Of a stretch of 55,248 nt of DNA, positions 1-8,254 are shown piece by piece. The first letter of the stretch is position 1, and the number at the start of each line of letters is the position of its first letter. The notes beneath the pieces are model-generated. The model ran no database searches and had not been told where the DNA came from. It saw only the letters and a list, made by a program, of their open reading frames with translations. This DNA comes from DASQFQ01 sp963722815 (lineage in GTDB: Bacteria; Actinomycetota; Thermoleophilia; Solirubrobacterales; Solirubrobacteraceae): NCBI GenBank assembly GCA_963722815.1, contig CAVROM010000017.1, forward strand, positions 1 to 55,248, in the 5' to 3' direction. A program made the translations under genes and the position numbers.

Positions 1-391
1 AGGATGCAGGGCGAGGACCGACGGCGCCATGGGTGCCAGTGTCCATCGTCCCATGGGGCCCCCAAACCGCGAAAGCAGCCCTGCGGCACGGCGCCGGGCG
101 GGTGCTGATCGCGCTCCTGGTCCGACGGGGTGCAATCCGGGGTGCAAAGTGAGCGCAACTGGGGGCCAACTCAGAGCAACTCAAGACCGCTCTGGACCGC
201 TGAATCGTGCCGGTTACAGCCAGATCGTTCCGGCTGGGGGCCGGGCGGTCGCAGGTTCAAATGCTGTCTCCCTGACTAGAAGCTCCTGCTAAGGCCTCTA
301 TTCGCGTTAGCAGCGTAATGGCCTCGCCGGGGTCAATTGGCGCCATGGGAGCCAATCTCGGCAATCGAGCGGGGACCGGTGTGGGTCACGT
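1..391. other. Non-coding edge with tRNA 3'-end-like remnant
   Basis: No convincing gene is seen here. Positions 248-278 read like the T-arm and 3' acceptor half of a tRNA: a GTCGCAGGTTCAAAT core followed by a TGTCTCCC-GACTA tail. No D-arm, anticodon arm or 5' acceptor half precedes it, and one T-stem pair is mismatched. Such 3' tRNA halves are typical of attachment-site ends left by integrases. A short frame ending at 150-152, with two nearby GGGGTGCAA copies, could be the tail of an integrase gene, but it is too short to assign. CTGCTAA at 286-292 and TTAGCAG at 307-313 form a 7-bp inverted repeat. A near-palindrome with ATTGGC/GCCAAT arms lies near 334-354. The attachment-site reading is inference. 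Confidence 0.3.
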
Positions 392-1797
392 CCCTAGGGT
401 TGGTGTAGGAGCGGGTCGGACGGAACCTGGCTGAAGGAGGTTCCGGCCACCGCGGCGCTCATGATCGTCGGAGTTCTCACGCTTCGACGAAAGGAGGCCG
501 GCGATGGCCGGTCAGGACAGGATGACGATCGAGGAGGTCGTCAGGAAGGTGCTGCGCGATGAGCATGCGGACGTGATCCGTGAGTCGGTGAAGACGGTCG
601 CGCGTGAGCTGATGGAGGCCGAGGTTGCTGAGCTGATCGGCGCCGAGCTCGGCGAGCGCCGGCCGGAGGATCGCGCCACGCATCGCAACGGCTATCGGCC
701 CAGGCGCTGGGACACCAGGGCCGGGTGAGATCGAGCTGCAGATCCCCAAGTTGCGCCAGGGCAGCTATTTCCCGAGCTTTCTGCAGCCGCGCAAGCGCTC
801 CGAGCAGGCGCTGGTCAGCGTGGTGCAGCAGGCGTATGTGTGCGGCGTCTCGACCCGGCGAGTGGATCAGCTCGTGGAGAGCCTCGGGTTGCGCATCAGC
901 AAATCGGAGGTCTCGCGGATCGCCGGGTTGCTCGACGAGCAGGTCCAGGCGTTCCGGCAGCGCCCGTTGGAGGGGCGCTATCCGTATCTGTTCGTCGACG
1001 CGAAGGTCGAGAAGGTCCGCGACGGCGGCCGCGTCGCCCGCAAATGCGTGGTGATCGCGCACGCTGTTCACGAGACCGGCCGGCGGGAGATCATCGGCCT
1101 CGACGTCGGCGAGGCCGAGACCGAGGCGTTCTGGCGCGAATTCCTCAGGAGCCTGGTCGCCCGCGGGCTGGTCGGCGTGCAACTGGCCATCTCAGATGCC
1201 CACCCGGGCCTGAAGGCGGCGCTCGCGCAGGTGCTCGGCGCCCCGTGGCAGCGGTGCACGGTGCACTTCCTGCGCGACCTGCGCGGCCACGTCCGCAAGG
1301 ACCAGCACGACGCGCTCGGCGCGATCATCCGCTCGATCTTCACCGCCGCCGACATCGCCCAGGCACGCGAGCGCCTGCGAGAAGCGGTCGGCCAACTCGA
1401 GCGCCGGCTGCGCGAAGATCGCCGCGCTGCTCGAGCAGGCCGAAGACGACGTGCTGGCCTTCTACGCGTTCCCGGCCGAGCACTGGCCCAAGCTGAGATC
1501 CACCAACCCGCTGGAGCGCTTCAACCGCGAGATCGGCCGCCGCACCGACGTCGTCGGGATCTTCCCCGACAACGCCTCGGTGATCCGACTCGTCTCGATG
1601 CTCGCCATCGAAGCCAACGACGAATGGCTCGTCGGACGCAGCTACATCAGCCAGAAGTCGATGAGCACTCTCTGGGACCGCGGATCGGAGACAGATATCC
1701 CCATAGATCAGGAAAAGGAGGTCGAGCTCATCGCGGCCTGAGCCGCCAACGCACTCACCGACGACGCGAGCGAACGACTCCTACACCACCTCCCGGG
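392..1797 (+). mobile_element. IS256-family insertion sequence, probably inactive
   Basis: The element is defined by a single transposase gene flanked by inverted ends. Bases 392-411 and the reverse complement of 1778-1797 match at 16 of 20 positions and share a perfect 11-base core, TGGTGTAGGAG (401-411 and 1778-1788). The length of about 1.4 kb and the single reading frame fit the IS256 family. No clear target-site duplication was found beside the ends. The transposase is interrupted twice, so the copy cannot move unaided if the sequence is correct. The exact outer boundaries are uncertain by a few bases. Confidence 0.75.
504..1741 (+). pseudogene. IS256-family transposase, frame broken twice
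   Basis: This encodes a Mutator/IS256-type DDE transposase of about 410 residues when the frames are joined. The ATG at 504 follows an ideal AAAGGAGG ribosome-binding site. The first frame runs to 728 and then continues in another frame after what looks like one extra G near 725 (family pattern WDTR-GEIEL-IPKLR). A second break lies near 1418, where the frame recovers as KIAALLEQAEDDVLAFY; restoring one GC unit in the local GCGCG run repairs it. The catalytic triad is visible: Asp in YLFVDAKVEKV, Asp in AISDAHPGLKAAL and Glu in STNPLERFNREI. The C-terminus reads naturally to the TGA at 1739-1741. The breaks may be sequencing errors, since similar ones occur in host genes, or genuine decay. 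Confidence 0.85.
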
Positions 1798-2278
1798 ACT
1801 TGACTCCGGTGTATGGCGCCACGACGTCGCTCGCGGGCTCTTGTTCGCACCGGTTCCGATCGCACAGGATCGACCACGGTCGAACATCTGTCGGAGTGGA
1901 TTGGCCGAGAGGTGGCGGCCGTCAGTGCGGCGCGGGTTGGGATCGGGCAGTGACTGTCGCCGCGCCGGGGAAGGACGCGGACCGCCAGCGCGATGTTCCG
2001 GGGGCCCGCTCACGCGGGCTCCCCGGACCCGTCAGTGGCCGATCGCGCCGCGGCGCAGGGAGCGCGTACGGACCAGCACGAACCCGATGCGCGACAAGCA
2101 GGAGCGGGGGCGGCATCGCTCGCGGCGCCTGCTCCTCGTTCCAGGCGCGCGTCTGCGGGAGGTTGTCCGAGACGCCCGCTCGTCGCGCAAATAGCGGCTG
2201 CGCTGGAAGGGCTGGTCCCGCGTTCGTCAGGCGAGGCCGCGTGGGCCGGTGCCTTGCGTGCGCGGCGAGGGAGGCACG
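1798..2278. other. 480-base gap with a terminator-like hairpin
   Basis: No complete gene is recognised. Bases 1998-2026 form a strong GC hairpin (CCGGGGGCCCGC, loop TCAC, GCGGGCTCCCCGG). Immediately beside it on the minus strand is a short coding tail reading IGFVLVRTRSLRRGAIGH with its stop at 2032-2034, the kind of end seen on membrane proteins. This could be the remaining 3' end and terminator of a host gene cut by the rearrangement that brought in the insertion sequence. Upstream on the minus strand the frame does not extend into recognisable protein. Confidence 0.35.
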
Positions 2279-3358
2279 TCAGCTTTGTGTTGTCGATGGC
2301 GTCTCGTTCGTGCCGCTGAAGCGTGCGAGCAGCTCGCGGCGGCTGCGGACTCCGGTCTTTTTGAACACCGACTTGAGGTGGTCCTGGACCGTGTAGCGGG
2401 AGATGAACAGTCGCTGTGTGATCGCGCGGGTGTCAAGCCCCGCGACGAGTGCGGCGACGAGCTGGCGCTCGCGTTGGGAGAGCGCGTAGGCGCGGCAGAG
2501 CAGCTTGAACGTCTCGGCTGCTGTCGCCGCGCGTAGGGTGACGGCGATGTGGCCGTCGTCGTGGCCTTCGAGTCTGGCCGCTTCGATCATGACCCAGCGC
2601 CGGTCGACGGCTTGGACGATTGCGTGGGTGCCGGCCTCCGACGTACCCGTGCGCGCTGTCGCCGCCGCCGGGTAGATCACGGCCGGCAGCATGTTGAGCG
2701 CGGCGAGCATGTGCGCGTCGGGGAAGGTGTCGAGCCAGGAGCGGGCCGCGGCGGTCGAGCTCACCGGTTTGAGGGTGCGATCGAGCACGATGACGCCCGG
2801 TCCGTGCGGCTCCGCCGCTCCGGAGGGGTTGTCGTGGTACATGGTGCGTCGCAGCGCCGAGCCGAGCGCGGGCGCGACGGTCGCGAGTAGCTCGAGGTCC
2901 TCGTCGTCGAAGCTGCGGTCGGAGCGATCGCGGTAGGCCTCGATCCAGCCCCAGCAGCCGAGCGCGTCACGGCAGGCGACCGCCGCGACGTCGCCGATGC
3001 CGACGGGCCGCATCGCCTCGTCCCAGCGCGACGACTGCGCGAGGTCGCCGCCGGTCTCGGCGCTCATGCTGGCGGCGGCATTGGCGCGGCGGGCGAGCGC
3101 GTGCTTGGCCGCGAACCCGTCGGTCGAGTACTCCAGCTCGAGTGACCGCGGGACCGCGGGAACGTAGTCGTGCAGTGCGAGTCCGCTGGCCGGCAGCAGC
3201 GTCTCGGGATCGGCCAGCGGCCAGCACCAGCGATCAAAGCCGATCACCCGTTGCAGATCGGCGATCGCCTCACGACGCAGCGAATCGCAGTCCAGACCCG
3301 ACTCGCTGAGCTGCTCGAGCCGCTCGCGGCACCGACTTCGCTCACGCGCACTGGCCAC
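2279..3358 (-). CDS. LuxR-family transcriptional regulator with GAF-like sensor
   Basis: This 359-residue regulator has a C-terminal LuxR-type helix-turn-helix at about residues 293-350 (LSQRERQLVAALVAGL followed by RYTVQDHLKSVFKKTGV). The N-terminal part at about 15-190 looks like a GAF sensor, with the segment DRSFDDEDLELLATVAPALGSALRR typical of the end of such domains. There is no phosphoacceptor receiver domain, so it probably senses a small molecule directly. The start is taken as GTG at 3356-3358. It diverges from the exported-protein genes beginning at 3475, and a dyad lies between them at 3392-3411, so it may control itself or those genes. The ligand is unknown. Confidence 0.85.
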   Translation of the reverse strand: MASARERSRCRERLEQLSESGLDCDSLRREAIADLQRVIGFDRWCWPLADPETLLPASGLALHDYVPAVPRSLELEYSTDGFAAKHALARRANAAASMSAETGGDLAQSSRWDEAMRPVGIGDVAAVACRDALGCWGWIEAYRDRSDRSFDDEDLELLATVAPALGSALRRTMYHDNPSGAAEPHGPGVIVLDRTLKPVSSTAAARSWLDTFPDAHMLAALNMLPAVIYPAAATARTGTSEAGTHAIVQAVDRRWVMIEAARLEGHDDGHIAVTLRAATAAETFKLLCRAYALSQRERQLVAALVAGLDTRAITQRLFISRYTVQDHLKSVFKKTGVRSRRELLARFSGTNETPSTTQS

Positions 3359-3391
3359 ACGGCGACCCTACCTGGACTGGGATGCCGCGGA

Positions 3392-3411
3392 AATCCCAAC
3401 TCTGTGGGATT
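3392..3411. promoter_or_regulatory. Dyad in divergent promoter region, possible LuxR operator
   Basis: AATCCCA (3392-3398) and TGGGATT (3405-3411) form a perfect 7-bp inverted repeat with a 6-base spacer, a geometry usual for LuxR-type dimers. It lies 34 bases upstream of the LuxR gene and 64 bases upstream of the ATG at 3475. A further GGGAT lies at 3379-3383. Assignment as the operator of the adjacent regulator is inference from position. Confidence 0.4.
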
Positions 3412-3474
3412 GCACGCGTGGTCGTCGCCCCGGTGAACTCCCCGGAGTCCACGATGGCGAAGGAGTGACGAACC

Positions 3475-4005
3475 ATGGCACGCAGACCCTTTAGGCGACC
3501 GGTGAAGGCGCGGCGCGCGCTGGCTGCGGTTGCGCTGGCGCTCGTGGTGGCAGCCGGGGTCGTGACGGCGTCATCCGCGTCACCGGCGAAGTCGTCGCGG
3601 GCCGACGGCCTGCTCGCGATCGAGACGACCCGGTTGCAGGCGCTGGTCGACGCGGATACGGCGACCGCGCGCAAGCTGACCGCTCCCGATTTCCAGCTCA
3701 TCAACCCGGCGGGCGTCCCGCTCTCGCGCGAGGACCTCCTGGGCGCCGTCGACGCCGGCGTCGTCGACTTCGTCGTCAACGAGCCCAGCTCGCCGATCGC
3801 GGTGCGGCTGTCCGGCGACTCCGCCACGCTGCGCTACAAGACCGCGTTCGACGTCGTCGCCGGGGGGACCCGTGTCACGCACCAGGGATGGACCACGGCG
3901 CTCTATGAGCGTCGGCACGGACGCTGGCAGATCGTCTGGGCACAGTCGACCGCCATCCCCAACAAGCCGGCGCTGTTCATCGAGTCGATCAAGCCCGTCC
4001 GCTGA
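3475..4005 (+). CDS. Exported NTF2-like (DUF4440/SnoaL-type) protein
   Basis: The 176-residue protein begins with a basic stretch (MARRPFRRPVKARR) and a hydrophobic core (ALAAVALALVVAAGVVTA), a signal peptide or N-terminal anchor, with cleavage likely near residues 35-38. Residues about 45-165 fit the cone-shaped NTF2-like fold of DUF4440: a first helix LLAIETTRLQALVDADTATARKLTAPDFQLINPAG, a central helix, and final strands ending in GRWQIVWAQSTAI. These domains are ligand-binding or isomerase-like, and the substrate cannot be read from sequence. The start has GAAGGAG about ten bases upstream. It opens a run of four co-directed genes, most of them exported. Confidence 0.8.
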   Translation: MARRPFRRPVKARRALAAVALALVVAAGVVTASSASPAKSSRADGLLAIETTRLQALVDADTATARKLTAPDFQLINPAGVPLSREDLLGAVDAGVVDFVVNEPSSPIAVRLSGDSATLRYKTAFDVVAGGTRVTHQGWTTALYERRHGRWQIVWAQSTAIPNKPALFIESIKPVR

Positions 4006-4038
4006 CGGTCCTCCGCGCCCGGATAGCAGCCACGAGCC

Positions 4039-4425
4039 ATGCCGAAGGCCGGACCGGTGACGATCAAGACCCAGAAACCGTTCGGGCCCTCGGCGGGGAC
4101 CTTCGCAGCGGCCGGCGCGATCCCGGAGTCGGGAACCTTCCTGAACTCCAGCGTGATCGTCGAGCGCGTGGACGCCCCCAAGCTCGTCTCGGTCCACATC
4201 ACGCAACGGTTCACCGGAGCGCTGGGAACCTTCACGTTGCGCGCCGCCATCACCGAGACCGTGACCGAGGATCCGAACGTCCTTGCCGACGACGGGACCT
4301 GGGCGATCATCGGCGGGACAGGGGCCTACGAGACGCTGCAAGGACGAGGGCGAGTCAAGGGCATCGCCGACGACAACCTCGATCTCATCAGTCGCACCTA
4401 CAGCGGAACCATGCGTCGCGGATGA
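4039..4425 (+). CDS. Allene-oxide-cyclase-like barrel protein, no signal peptide
   Basis: This 128-residue protein resembles the small secreted beta-barrel family related to allene oxide cyclase. Its hallmark is the strand-loop GTWAIIGGTGAYETLQGRGRVKG near residues 92-114, preceded by strands rich in Thr and Val. Its neighbour at 4478 carries a similar IIGGTGAYAGAHGTIAG motif, so the two look like tandem paralogues. An in-frame stop at 4024-4026 excludes a longer start, so this copy lacks the signal peptide its partner has. It may be N-terminally truncated or have lost export. No strong ribosome-binding site is visible. No enzymatic activity can be claimed. Confidence 0.6.
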   Translation: MPKAGPVTIKTQKPFGPSAGTFAAAGAIPESGTFLNSSVIVERVDAPKLVSVHITQRFTGALGTFTLRAAITETVTEDPNVLADDGTWAIIGGTGAYETLQGRGRVKGIADDNLDLISRTYSGTMRRG

Positions 4426-4477
4426 CCGATCCCGACCTGACCCCGCAACCCGTTCTGGGACAACCAAGGAGCAGACC

Positions 4478-4948
4478 ATGACCCGCAGCTCGATCGTCTT
4501 GCCGCTCGCCGCTCTCGCCGCCATCGGCGCCCTGCTGCCCATCGCGGCCGGCCACGCGCAGTCGGGGCCGCGCACGATCACCGTCACGAACGGCAAAGGG
4601 AAGATCGTGTTCGACGACCTCCAGCCCCGCGGGATGAAGCACGGCAAGCTCAGCCTCGGCGATCGCATCGTGCAGACCCAGCAGGTGCTCATCGACGGTA
4701 AGCCGGCCGGGACGGTCAATTTCGAGGGGACTATTGTCAACCGGAAGCCCACCACGTTCTCCCACTTCAAGGCGACCGAGCGGATCGTCGGCCACCTGTC
4801 CGACGGCGAGATCTTCGCGGTCGGGTACGTCGACGCGGCGCGCGGCGGCGACCGGTCCACCATCATCGGCGGCACAGGCGCCTACGCCGGAGCCCACGGC
4901 ACCATCGCCGGCTCCGACAACGGCGCCGTCATCAGACTGGACGGTTAA
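4478..4948 (+). CDS. Exported allene-oxide-cyclase-like barrel protein
   Basis: The 156-residue protein starts at an ATG preceded by AAGGAG. Residues 1-28 are a clear signal peptide (SSIVLPLAALAAIGALLPIAAGHAQ) with a likely AxA-type cleavage after HA. The mature part is predicted all-beta: repeated strands such as HFKATERIVGHLSDGEIFAVGYVD, then the barrel motif STIIGGTGAYAGAHGTIAG near the C-terminus. It is probably a periplasm-side or secreted binding protein of the AOC/dirigent-like barrel superfamily. It is 52 bases downstream of the similar gene at 4039, which suggests a local duplication. Confidence 0.65.
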   Translation: MTRSSIVLPLAALAAIGALLPIAAGHAQSGPRTITVTNGKGKIVFDDLQPRGMKHGKLSLGDRIVQTQQVLIDGKPAGTVNFEGTIVNRKPTTFSHFKATERIVGHLSDGEIFAVGYVDAARGGDRSTIIGGTGAYAGAHGTIAGSDNGAVIRLDG

Positions 4949-5117
4949 CCCGCCGCCGCCTCGTTGCACGAAGAATCCGCGGGCTCAATCACTGACGGTG
5001 AGAAGCCGGACACCCCGCTCAGTCGAGTGAAACCGCGTCCTGGATGCCAAGCGCGCGACCGGTTCACGAGAGATCTGGGTTAGCCAGCAAGGTCAACCAC
5101 ACGTGAAAGGAAGGCCC

Positions 5118-6065
5118 ATGCACAAGTTGATCAGACGTCTTTACCGGCGACCGCGGATCGGCGGCGCGAGCCTGACCAGTGCCTCTCCGGGATCAAGTGA
5201 ACCAGCGGCGATCGTCGGAGGACGGCGGACCGCGGGGGTCGTGCGAGCGTCGAAGATTGCGCTCGGCCTCTCCGCGATTGCAGTGGTGCTGGCGACGACC
5301 AGCTCGACCGCGAGTGCGGTCCCGACCTACCCATCATCGATCGACGCCCTGGGTGGCTCGTTCACACGCGGCTTCAACACTGACTGCCCCGATCCCTGGA
5401 TCGACTGCCCGGATAATTCGTGGGCCACGGGCGCCAACCCTGCAGTCGACTCGATCTATCTGCGACTTCTGGCGCTCAATCCACGGCTGAGGGACCACAA
5501 CGCCAACGACGCGGAGAGCGGGTCTACGATGGCGGACCTCGACGCACAGGCCCAGAGCGCTGTCCGGCGCGGCGCGGAGCTGGTCATGATCGCGACCGGC
5601 ACCAACGATGCGTGCGGCGGGCGCACCGGGGAGATGACGGCAGTCTCCGTGTTCCGTGACGGGTTCACCCGGGCGATGGAAACGCTCACCGCGGGGCTGC
5701 CCCAGGCACGGGTCCACGTCCTGTCGATCCCGGACATCTACCAGAGGTGGCAGGGCTTCCACACCATCCCGAGCGCCGTGAAGGCGTGGCGGTCCATCCC
5801 CTTCTGCCCAACCCTCCTCACCCACCCGACCTCGAACGCACCAGCCGCCGTGCAGCGGCGAGCCGCCGTCCGCGCTCGCGTTCTGGACTTCAACGCGGTC
5901 CTGGCCCAGGTGTGCGCGCAATACCCGCGGTGCACGACCGACGGCGGAGCCGCCTTCCGTGCCCCCGTCACCGCAGCGGAGTTCTCGACCCACGACTACT
6001 GGCACCCGAACATCACGGGGCAGGCCGCGCTGGCAAAGCGCATCTGGGACACGCTCGGCTACTAA
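5118..6065 (+). CDS. Secreted SGNH/GDSL-family hydrolase
   Basis: This 315-residue protein is an SGNH hydrolase, probably an esterase or lipase. The ATG at 5118 is preceded by GAAAGGAAGG; an upstream GTG at 5103 is less likely. A long basic N-terminus is followed by a hydrophobic segment at about 43-67 (IALGLSAIAVVLATTSSTASA), a signal or anchor with an AxA end. Block I is ALGGSFTRGF with the nucleophile at Ser81 (GGS instead of GDS). Block III is ATGTNDAC with Asn163. Block V is HDYWHPN with Asp293 and His296, the Dx2H pair. Several cysteine pairs (CPDPWIDC, AQVCAQYPRC) suggest extracellular disulfides. The substrate is unknown. Confidence 0.85.
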   Translation: MHKLIRRLYRRPRIGGASLTSASPGSSEPAAIVGGRRTAGVVRASKIALGLSAIAVVLATTSSTASAVPTYPSSIDALGGSFTRGFNTDCPDPWIDCPDNSWATGANPAVDSIYLRLLALNPRLRDHNANDAESGSTMADLDAQAQSAVRRGAELVMIATGTNDACGGRTGEMTAVSVFRDGFTRAMETLTAGLPQARVHVLSIPDIYQRWQGFHTIPSAVKAWRSIPFCPTLLTHPTSNAPAAVQRRAAVRARVLDFNAVLAQVCAQYPRCTTDGGAAFRAPVTAAEFSTHDYWHPNITGQAALAKRIWDTLGY

Positions 6066-6113
6066 CCGCAAATGTCACAAGACACCCCTCGGCCCCGGCC
6101 GGAGTCCGCTGAC

Positions 6114-7343
6114 CTACGCCGCGAGCTCGAAGGCCGGCTCCGGGCGCCGCCGCGCGGGCCGCGCGTGGATCGCCGTCGCCTTCTCCGCCAGCACGCCGCG
6201 CTTGGCCAGCAGCACGACGACGGCAGCGAACACCATCGCCGCGCCGACCAGCATCGGCATCTCCGGCGAGATGTGCTCGGCCAACTTCCCTGCCAGGAAG
6301 GGCGCGATCGCGCCGCCGGTGAAGCGCACGAACGAGTAGGCGGAGGAGGCGATCGGGCGCTCGACGCTGGCGTTCGCCATGACCGCCTCGGTGAGCACGG
6401 TGTTGACGATCCCGAGGAACGCGCCCGAGGCGATCACTACGAGGATCAGGACGGTCTGGTCGCGGAGGAAGAGCCCGCCGATCAGCAGGTCGGCGGACAC
6501 CGCCGCCAGCGCGACCGCGAGCGTCGGCACGAGCCCGAACCGCCGTTCGAGCGGCTGCGCCGCGAACACCGAGGTCAGCGCCAGCAGGAGGCCCCAGCCG
6601 AAGAACACGAACCCGAGCTGGTGGATGCCGAGCCCGAGGGGGAACGGCGTGTAGGCGAGCAGCGTGAAGAAGCCGAAGTTGTAGAGGACGGCGACGATCG
6701 CCATGGTCAGCAGCCGGCGGTCGCGCAGCGCCTTCAGGGGAGCCGTGAACGCGACCTTGTGCGCCGGCTTCGGCACGGGGCCCAGCAGCGTCACGATCAA
6801 CACGAAGCCGATCGCCATCAGCGTTGCGGTGCCGAAGAACGGCCCGCGCCACGAGATCCCGCCCAGCAGCCCGCCGAGCAGTGGCCCGCTCGCGATGCCG
6901 AGGCCGAGCGCAGCCTCGAACAGCACGATCGCGCTGGCCAGACCACCGCTCGCCGCGCCGACGATGACGGCGAGTGCGGTGGCGATGAAGAGCGCGTTGC
7001 CGAGGCCCCAGCCGAGGCGGAAGCCGGCGATCGCGCCGATACTCGACGCGGCGCCCGCGAGCGCGCTGAACAGGACCACGAGCACGAGCCCGGCGAGCAG
7101 TGTCCGGCGCGGTCCGATCCGCGACGAGACCCAGCCGCCGACCAGCATCGACACGCCGGTCATCGCGAAGTAGGAGGTGAACAGCAGCGAGACCTGGCTC
7201 GGCGTCGCGTCCAGGTCGTGGGCGAGCGTGGGGAGGATCGGGTCGACGAGGCCGATGCCCATGAAGGCGACGACGCTCGCGAAGGCCACGGCCCACACGG
7301 ACCGCGGCTGTTGCAAGAGGTGGCTGCGATGTTCGTCGTTCAT
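6114..7343 (-). CDS. MFS drug/metabolite efflux transporter
   Basis: A 409-residue major facilitator protein with about 12 membrane segments. The first helix is VWAVAFASVVAFMGIGLVDPILPTL, characteristic of DHA1-type exporters. The loop after helix 2 carries a GGWVSSRIGPRRTLLAG signature resembling MFS motif A. The C-terminal tail is basic and cytoplasmic. The ATG at 7343 overlaps the stop of the MarR gene by four bases, so the two are translationally coupled and probably form a MarR-controlled efflux operon. The transported compound cannot be predicted. Confidence 0.88.
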   Translation of the reverse strand: MNDEHRSHLLQQPRSVWAVAFASVVAFMGIGLVDPILPTLAHDLDATPSQVSLLFTSYFAMTGVSMLVGGWVSSRIGPRRTLLAGLVLVVLFSALAGAASSIGAIAGFRLGWGLGNALFIATALAVIVGAASGGLASAIVLFEAALGLGIASGPLLGGLLGGISWRGPFFGTATLMAIGFVLIVTLLGPVPKPAHKVAFTAPLKALRDRRLLTMAIVAVLYNFGFFTLLAYTPFPLGLGIHQLGFVFFGWGLLLALTSVFAAQPLERRFGLVPTLAVALAAVSADLLIGGLFLRDQTVLILVVIASGAFLGIVNTVLTEAVMANASVERPIASSAYSFVRFTGGAIAPFLAGKLAEHISPEMPMLVGAAMVFAAVVVLLAKRGVLAEKATAIHARPARRRPEPAFELAA

Positions 7344-7780
7344 GCCGTGGTGGACTCCAGGATCTGGTCGAGTACGGGGAGGGCGGCGCGGAGCCGGGTG
7401 AGCTCGTCGGCGCCGAGGCCGGTCATGTGGCCGGCGAGGAAATCGGTGCGGCGGGAGCGCAACTCCAGGAGCTTCTCCCGGCCGGCAGGGGTGAGTGCGA
7501 CGGTCACGACGCGCTTGTCGGCGGCGTCGCGCTTGCGCTCGACGAAGCCGCGTGCCTCGAGCCGGCCGGCGATCGCCGTCATGGTGGGCTGTGCCACGAG
7601 CTCGAGCGCCGCGAGGTCGGTCACGCGCTGCGGCCCGGCCTCGTTGAGGCGGGCGAGCACGGTCGCCGACGTCAGGCTGAGCCCGTAGTCGACGTTGTGG
7701 CGCGCGATGCGCGCGAGCTTGCGCACGCGCTCGTCGAGTGCCTCGGCCAGCTCGGTGACGACCTCTCCGCTGATTTCCAT
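7340..7780 (-). CDS. MarR-family repressor, likely leaderless
   Basis: This 146-residue winged-helix regulator has the MarR layout: helices LAEALDERVRKLARIARH, recognition region ALELVAQPTMTAIAGRLEARGFVERKRD, and wing DAADKRVVTVALTPAGREKL. A TATACT -10 element at 7787-7792 (minus strand) ends seven bases before the ATG at 7778-7780, so transcription should begin on the ATG itself. This is why the ATG is preferred over the GTG at 7784-7786, which would abut the -10. No ribosome-binding site is present, as expected for a leaderless message. It is coupled to the MFS gene and probably represses this promoter until an exported compound binds. Confidence 0.88.
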   Translation of the reverse strand: MEISGEVVTELAEALDERVRKLARIARHNVDYGLSLTSATVLARLNEAGPQRVTDLAALELVAQPTMTAIAGRLEARGFVERKRDAADKRVVTVALTPAGREKLLELRSRRTDFLAGHMTGLGADELTRLRAALPVLDQILESTTA

Positions 7781-7808
7781 AGCCACAGTATATAGCGTAC
7801 CTATGGAA
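7775..7808 (-). promoter_or_regulatory. MarR promoter/operator dyad
   Basis: TTCCATAG (7775-7782) and CTATGGAA (7801-7808) are a perfect 8-bp inverted repeat with 18 bases between them. The dyad brackets the TATACT -10 element (7787-7792, read on the minus strand) and covers the start codon of the MarR gene. A repressor bound here would block both polymerase and the leaderless start. Assignment to the adjacent MarR protein is inference. Confidence 0.6.
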
Positions 7809-7891
7809 TCTCAAGACTCTAGAGCTGCCCGCACGGTGCACCGGGAGGTGGCACCGTCGCGCCGCCCCGCGGCAGCCGGGACCATCCCGGC

Positions 7892-8254
7892 ATGGCCCCT
7901 TTCTTCCCCTCTGACCGCGATCGGCTGCTGCTCGCGTTCGCCAACCTCGCCTCCTACGGCATCGCCTCGCGCGACGCGTACGGCGAGCACGCGACCGAGG
8001 CCCACGCCGCCATCGCCGCTGACCTCCGCCTCCGCCACCCGAACGGGCTCGGCGCCTATGTGTTCTGGACCGTTCCCGACGACGCCGCCTCGTTCGACGA
8101 GCACGGCCGCCTGACCGACGAGCTCCCGCTCCACATCGGCGGCGAGCACACCGCCGAGGCCGTGCGCACCGCGCTCGCGCTCGCCGGCGTCGAGCTCGCC
8201 ATCGACGGCGACGACCTGCGCGCGCTCGGCACGGGCACGCTCACGCCGAATTAG
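7892..8254 (+). CDS. Hypothetical protein (possible DUF6891-like)
   Basis: A 120-residue acidic, soluble protein without signal or membrane segments. An early helix SDRDRLLLAFANLASYGIASRD is followed by a strand GLGAYVFWTVPDDAASFDEHG, then LHIGGEHTAEAVRTALALAGVEL and a C-terminal strand. This order resembles small DUF6891-type proteins, but that match is from memory and weak. Its 3' end overlaps the convergent GIY-YIG gene by 14 bases. Coding is supported by the reading frame, codon use and the ATG at 7892. Confidence 0.6.
   Translation: MAPFFPSDRDRLLLAFANLASYGIASRDAYGEHATEAHAAIAADLRLRHPNGLGAYVFWTVPDDAASFDEHGRLTDELPLHIGGEHTAEAVRTALALAGVELAIDGDDLRALGTGTLTPN

Noticed and set aside
200..280. 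Complete tRNA gene at the left edge
   Set aside because: Only the T-arm and 3' half resemble a tRNA; no D-arm, anticodon arm or matching 5' acceptor strand is present.
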